Positions 61,126-64,000 of a DNA stretch of 64,000 bases are shown here, piece by piece. Position numbers and translations under genes: made by a program. This stretch comes from Ignelater luminosus. Its lineage: Eukaryota > Arthropoda > Insecta > Coleoptera > Elateridae. Within the stretch, counting starts at the first letter, position 1. Each line of letters opens with the position of its first letter. The stretch is from contig VTPC01090448.1 in assembly GCA_011009095.1 (NCBI GenBank), forward strand, positions 121,257 through 185,256, read 5' to 3'. The notes beneath the pieces were generated by a model. The model saw only the letters and a program-made list of their open reading frames with translations. It was not told the DNA's origin and searched no databases.

Positions 61126-61910
61126 ATGATGCGGGAAAAATTTTCATTTGATGATAGTTCAGTATTGGTTTCGCAAAATTTTGTTTTAAAAACCAAAGGA
61201 TGTACTCAACGGGATTTCTTAATCCTTGTAATCAAAAATACTTTACAAAACAAAATAAATCTGGTTTGGAGACTTTCAAATAAAGCTATTTTATGCTATT
61301 CCAGCAAACCCCAATATTTTAAACTATTCAGAATCATGCCACCTAAGCTTTGATTCAAATAAAAATCCCACGTGAAATTGGTCCAGCGGAGTTACAAGCA
61401 GTGCTGTATTGTTAAATTATGTCTTGATTTTTTGTTTTAAGGCAGGGCCGTAGGCCATAGCCAGTAGCGAAGCAACACCATAAATCTGTATCTGAGAAGC
61501 AGTTGGGCTGAAGTCCGCTTTTGAAAACTTTACAGGAGGCCGAAAAAACTGCAAAAGGTACCATCTCATATTACACTGTGAGTGCAAATTTTATCCAATC
61601 AACTTAAAATTTTGTTTACACGCCTTTCAGGTATTTCTTGTGGGTTTCTCGCAATAAAATTTGTTTAAAGCTTAATAATAACAAGGAAAACAAAAACAAT
61701 TTCAAACACATGTAGGACAACAGCCTTGATGCTTCCAACTTTTATTGCTTAATACAAAAACACACATTAAAAATTTAGTAAGAAGTAAGTAATAGTCATA
61801 ATACAAATTTGCAAAAATGTGTAAAATATTTTGGTTTATTTAATATAAAATACGTTTCATACAAATTTAAACAAATTAGCCTTATAGAATTATTATTATT
61901 TAAAAGTATA
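61126..61910. other. Gene-free stretch
   Basis: A 75-codon + frame at 61126-61353 shows no motif. No repeat boundary recognised. Confidence 0.5.
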
Positions 61911-63050
61911 TTATAAAAAATCCTCCGGATTCTCCTCGGGCTCGTCTTCAAGCTCGTCCGAAGTTGTGGTTAGAGATTTGTAGTAGGGATGAAAAGATTT
62001 CTCAAGCCAATCTAGGAGCTCCAGCAGGTGGTAACATTTGGCGGCTTTAATAGGTATTGTGTTATTTCGAGTAGCTAGAAGTTTCTCAGGAAAATGTAAA
62101 GATAACGTTACTTTGTGCTTTAAATTATCTGAATCAAACTCTTCTTCTTTAAATGTAGTTTTATAGTATAGAATAAATTGATCAGTTTTCCTTACTTGGA
62201 TCCAAACTACCCAAGACAGATAAAATTGTTCTGCATTCGTATTTTCCTTTCTGGAGACCAATGAAGCTTCACTACCTTGGAACAAGCTGTTAACGTCTTT
62301 AAAATCTATGTTGAGGAAATAATGAATGGATTTTTATTACCGCAAGTACTAATAAATTGTGCCCGTTCTAGAGTCTTAAGACTTTTTCTTTTTTTTTAAT
62401 TATTCCATGAACTGCATCTTCTTCCATGTGGGTGTGACCTTTCAGTAGTTACTTACGATTTATTATTTGTAAGGTGGGAATTTCATTCAGCAACCACATG
62501 TACGCAGGAATTATCATTTTATTCCTGTTTTGGCCACTGAAGTTGTCCAAATACACTGTAAGTTCTTTGACTTTTTCGTCGAAGTCATTTTATGATACTC
62601 GAGGATATCTCGTTTCCACCTCTCAGAGTTTGCGTTTCATCCCAAATCATACAATAAGACTGCCCTGTCAATATATTGTTAAGTTTAAAGTCCAAAGTTT
62701 TCCTAGATAAAACGAACGTGAGTTACTTAAACAAGGTGTAGGTAAACATCTTTGTAAATCTACTACGACCACCATTTTTTCCAGATTGCTGTTGTTTGCT
62801 TCTTCCTAATCTCGGCTTTTTAGTTTGTATTTAAGGTCTCCCTCTTGGTGATGTTTTCTCTATTGCTTTTTAATATTTTCTTTCTTAGCTTCCAAAGTAC
62901 TTTCCCTTAAAATTTTAATAAAATGATTACAATGATCTGACATGTCTACGGATATTTGATAAAGACAGATTGAATTCTTCATTATACTTTCCTGTAAAGC
63001 CATTGTTTGCTATCATATCTTTATGTCTGTTTTCTTCTTTGCATTTTTCT
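61911..63050 (-). pseudogene. Second DDD (Sola-like) transposase relic
   Basis: Read on -, through several frames. YNEEFNLSLSNIRRHVRS (about 62990) is followed by a Lys/Glu-rich helix with HHQEGDLKYKLKSRD, then VVVVDLQRCLPTP (first Asp, codon 62760-62758), WDETQTLRGGNEISSSIIK (about 62640), VYLDNFSGQNRNKMIIPAYM (second Asp, about 62540) and LKGHTHMEEDAVHGIIKKKE (third Asp, about 62440). The last 124 codons (62285-61911) are one open frame ending in an acidic tail. The order D-L-Q, L-D-N-x-x-x-Q-N-R-N, G-H-T-x-M-E-x-D mirrors the 26-28 kb transposase (M-D-L-Q, S-D-G-x-x-x-Q-N-R-N, G-H-T-Q-M-E-V-D), so both belong to one superfamily though they are clearly different families. No TIRs were located. 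Confidence 0.72.
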
Positions 63051-63059
63051 GTCTAAAGT

Positions 63060-63905
63060 GTAAAGTGTAAAGACGCCTGCAGTCACTTGAATTACGCGAT
63101 CGTAAGGCCTGCAAGAAGCCTCTGCTCAACGAGCTGCATTTATCGTGGACGAAAAAGTACCAGCATTAGACAGTTGAAGATTGAGCCACAGTTCTGTGGT
63201 CTAACTAATCTAATATCGAGGTAATTCTAAGATTTGTATAATGTTTTTAATAATCACATCAATCCTTGAATTTCTATTCAAGCTTTTTATTTTTAATGTA
63301 ATCATAGCTTCTTACTTTTGCGTATTTTCTTTAACAGATGTTTTGCCAACCTGGAGCTTAATATGTACGCCCACAGTAAAACATGGTGGTGACTGTATGA
63401 TCTGGGGGTGTATGTCGACTGCAGAGGTAGGCAAACTGTGTATTTGCGAAGGGCGAAAGACCGGTCGCACTTACATATCCATGTTAGCAGGATAATGCAC
63501 CATGCCCTAAAGCTGGGCAAGTCATGCAGTGATTTGAGCAGAATCAAATCCAGCTATTAGATTGGCCTCCCTAGTCTCCGGATTTATCGCAAATTGAACA
63601 CCTATGGGAAGTACTGAAGCGGAAAATTGCCAAGACAGAATATAGAAATAAGAAAATGCCCATAGAAGCAATAAAACGTGAGTGGAACAGTATTTCTCAG
63701 GAGATATATGAGAAACTTGTCAATAGTATACCAAACCACATTGCTACTGTTATTGAAGCGAGGGGTTGCAGCACTAGACATTAATTTGTTTAGGTATTTT
63801 AATAAAGAATATTTACCAATTCATATTTTTGTTCTATTATTAGTGTCTTTTCATCGATATGTAACAAAAATTACACCCTGGCTCATGTATTTGGCCAAGG
63901 CTGTA
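63060..63905 (+). mobile_element. Tc1-like element, 5' end eroded
   Basis: The 3' part of a Tc1 element. The transposase relic is followed by a right TIR near 63880-63905 (TTGGCCAAGGCTGTA, cf. the common Tc1 end C-A-G-x-x-x-T-G-G-C-C-A-A). No left TIR is found. It abuts the end of the DDD transposase relic, so one may have inserted into the other. Confidence 0.7.
63094..63784 (+). pseudogene. Tc1-type DD34E transposase relic
   Basis: Read on +. KKPLLNELHLSWTKKYQH and TVED-ATVLWS at about 63120-63200 (the block W-T-V-E-D-W-x-x-V-L-W-S-D-E with the first Asp, here interrupted by stops and with Asn at the Asp position) come first. Next is TVKHGGDCMIWGCMS (about 63375), then QDNAPCPKAGQVMQ (second Asp, about 63487), and SPDLSQIEHLWEVLKRKIAK (catalytic Glu, about 63580-63625). 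The tail VIEARGCSTRH ends with TAA at 63782-63784. There are at least four stops or frame breaks. The HTH half is missing. Confidence 0.8.
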
Positions 63906-64000
63906 CTTAGTATATAATTTTCGTTAACCAAAAGAATATCGTTAAAGGGAAGATGAGTTTATATGACCATAGGAGGAATGCGCCCAACGATGGCATCTTT
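63906..64000. other. Window end, nothing recognised
   Basis: A short flank after the Tc1 relic; no feature seen. Confidence 0.5.

Noticed and set aside
1-64000. CRISPR arrays, operons, ribosome binding sites, riboswitches
   Set aside because: No spaced short direct repeats or dense gene runs; eukaryotic mobile elements throughout make prokaryotic features implausible.

Overview
The window is AT-rich eukaryotic nuclear DNA, most likely from an insect. The evidence is the mobile-element mix: several mariner/Tc1 relatives, RTE and CR1/Jockey-type LINEs, a hAT element related to ZMYM1-like proteins, a BEL/Pao integrase scrap, and a transposase family that recurs in insect gene sets. I cannot name the order or species from sequence alone. 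There is no convincing intact host gene, rRNA, canonical tRNA, CRISPR or prokaryotic feature. A 400-base run of N at 39075-39474 is an assembly gap.

Layout. 1-4.5 kb: no recognisable gene. 4.56-7.98 kb: an almost intact CR1/Jockey-type LINE on + (endonuclease, reverse transcriptase, (TTA)n tail) with one frameshift and one in-frame stop. 12.79-13.84 and 22.23-23.43 kb: two copies of a non-coding repeat; the second has terminal inverted repeats (TIRs) and TA flanks. 16.42-18.60 kb: an RTE-type LINE on - that keeps its 5' endonuclease but stops inside the RT domain. 21.14-21.28 kb: a small MITE packed with GATC half-palindromes. 25.84-29.08 kb: a complete DNA transposon with 35-bp perfect TIRs, many copies of a 16-bp subterminal motif and a broken DDD-type (Sola-like) transposase. 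29.6-30.44 kb: inverted repeats of another element.

31.55-37.73 kb is a row of three bounded DNA transposons: a mariner (TA flanks), a 3.1-kb hAT with a perfect 8-bp target duplication and a 151-bp internal copy of its own 5' coding region, and a second mariner with its DDD triad intact. 37.86-38.2 kb holds a LINE 3' end and a mariner C-terminal scrap. 42.46-44.52, 45.66-47.86 and 50.51-52.24 kb are three more decayed RTE-type LINEs. Between them lie a tRNA-like pseudogene (47.92-47.99), a foldback repeat (48.04-48.17) and a 939-bp Tc1/mariner relative with TIRs (49.48-50.41). 56.57-57.84 kb is a Mos1-like (mauritiana group) mariner. 60.78-61.13 kb is a BEL/Pao integrase relic. 61.91-63.05 kb is a second, divergent relative of the 26-28 kb DDD transposase, next to a Tc1 relic at 63.09-63.90 kb.

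Nothing here forms a cellular pathway. The window is an intergenic or intronic graveyard of mobile DNA, and the interest lies in element architecture. The best candidates for under-described biology are the 25.84-29.08 kb transposon with its motif array and its divergent relative at 62-63 kb, followed by the self-duplicated hAT. Element families were assigned by reading protein motifs, not by database search.
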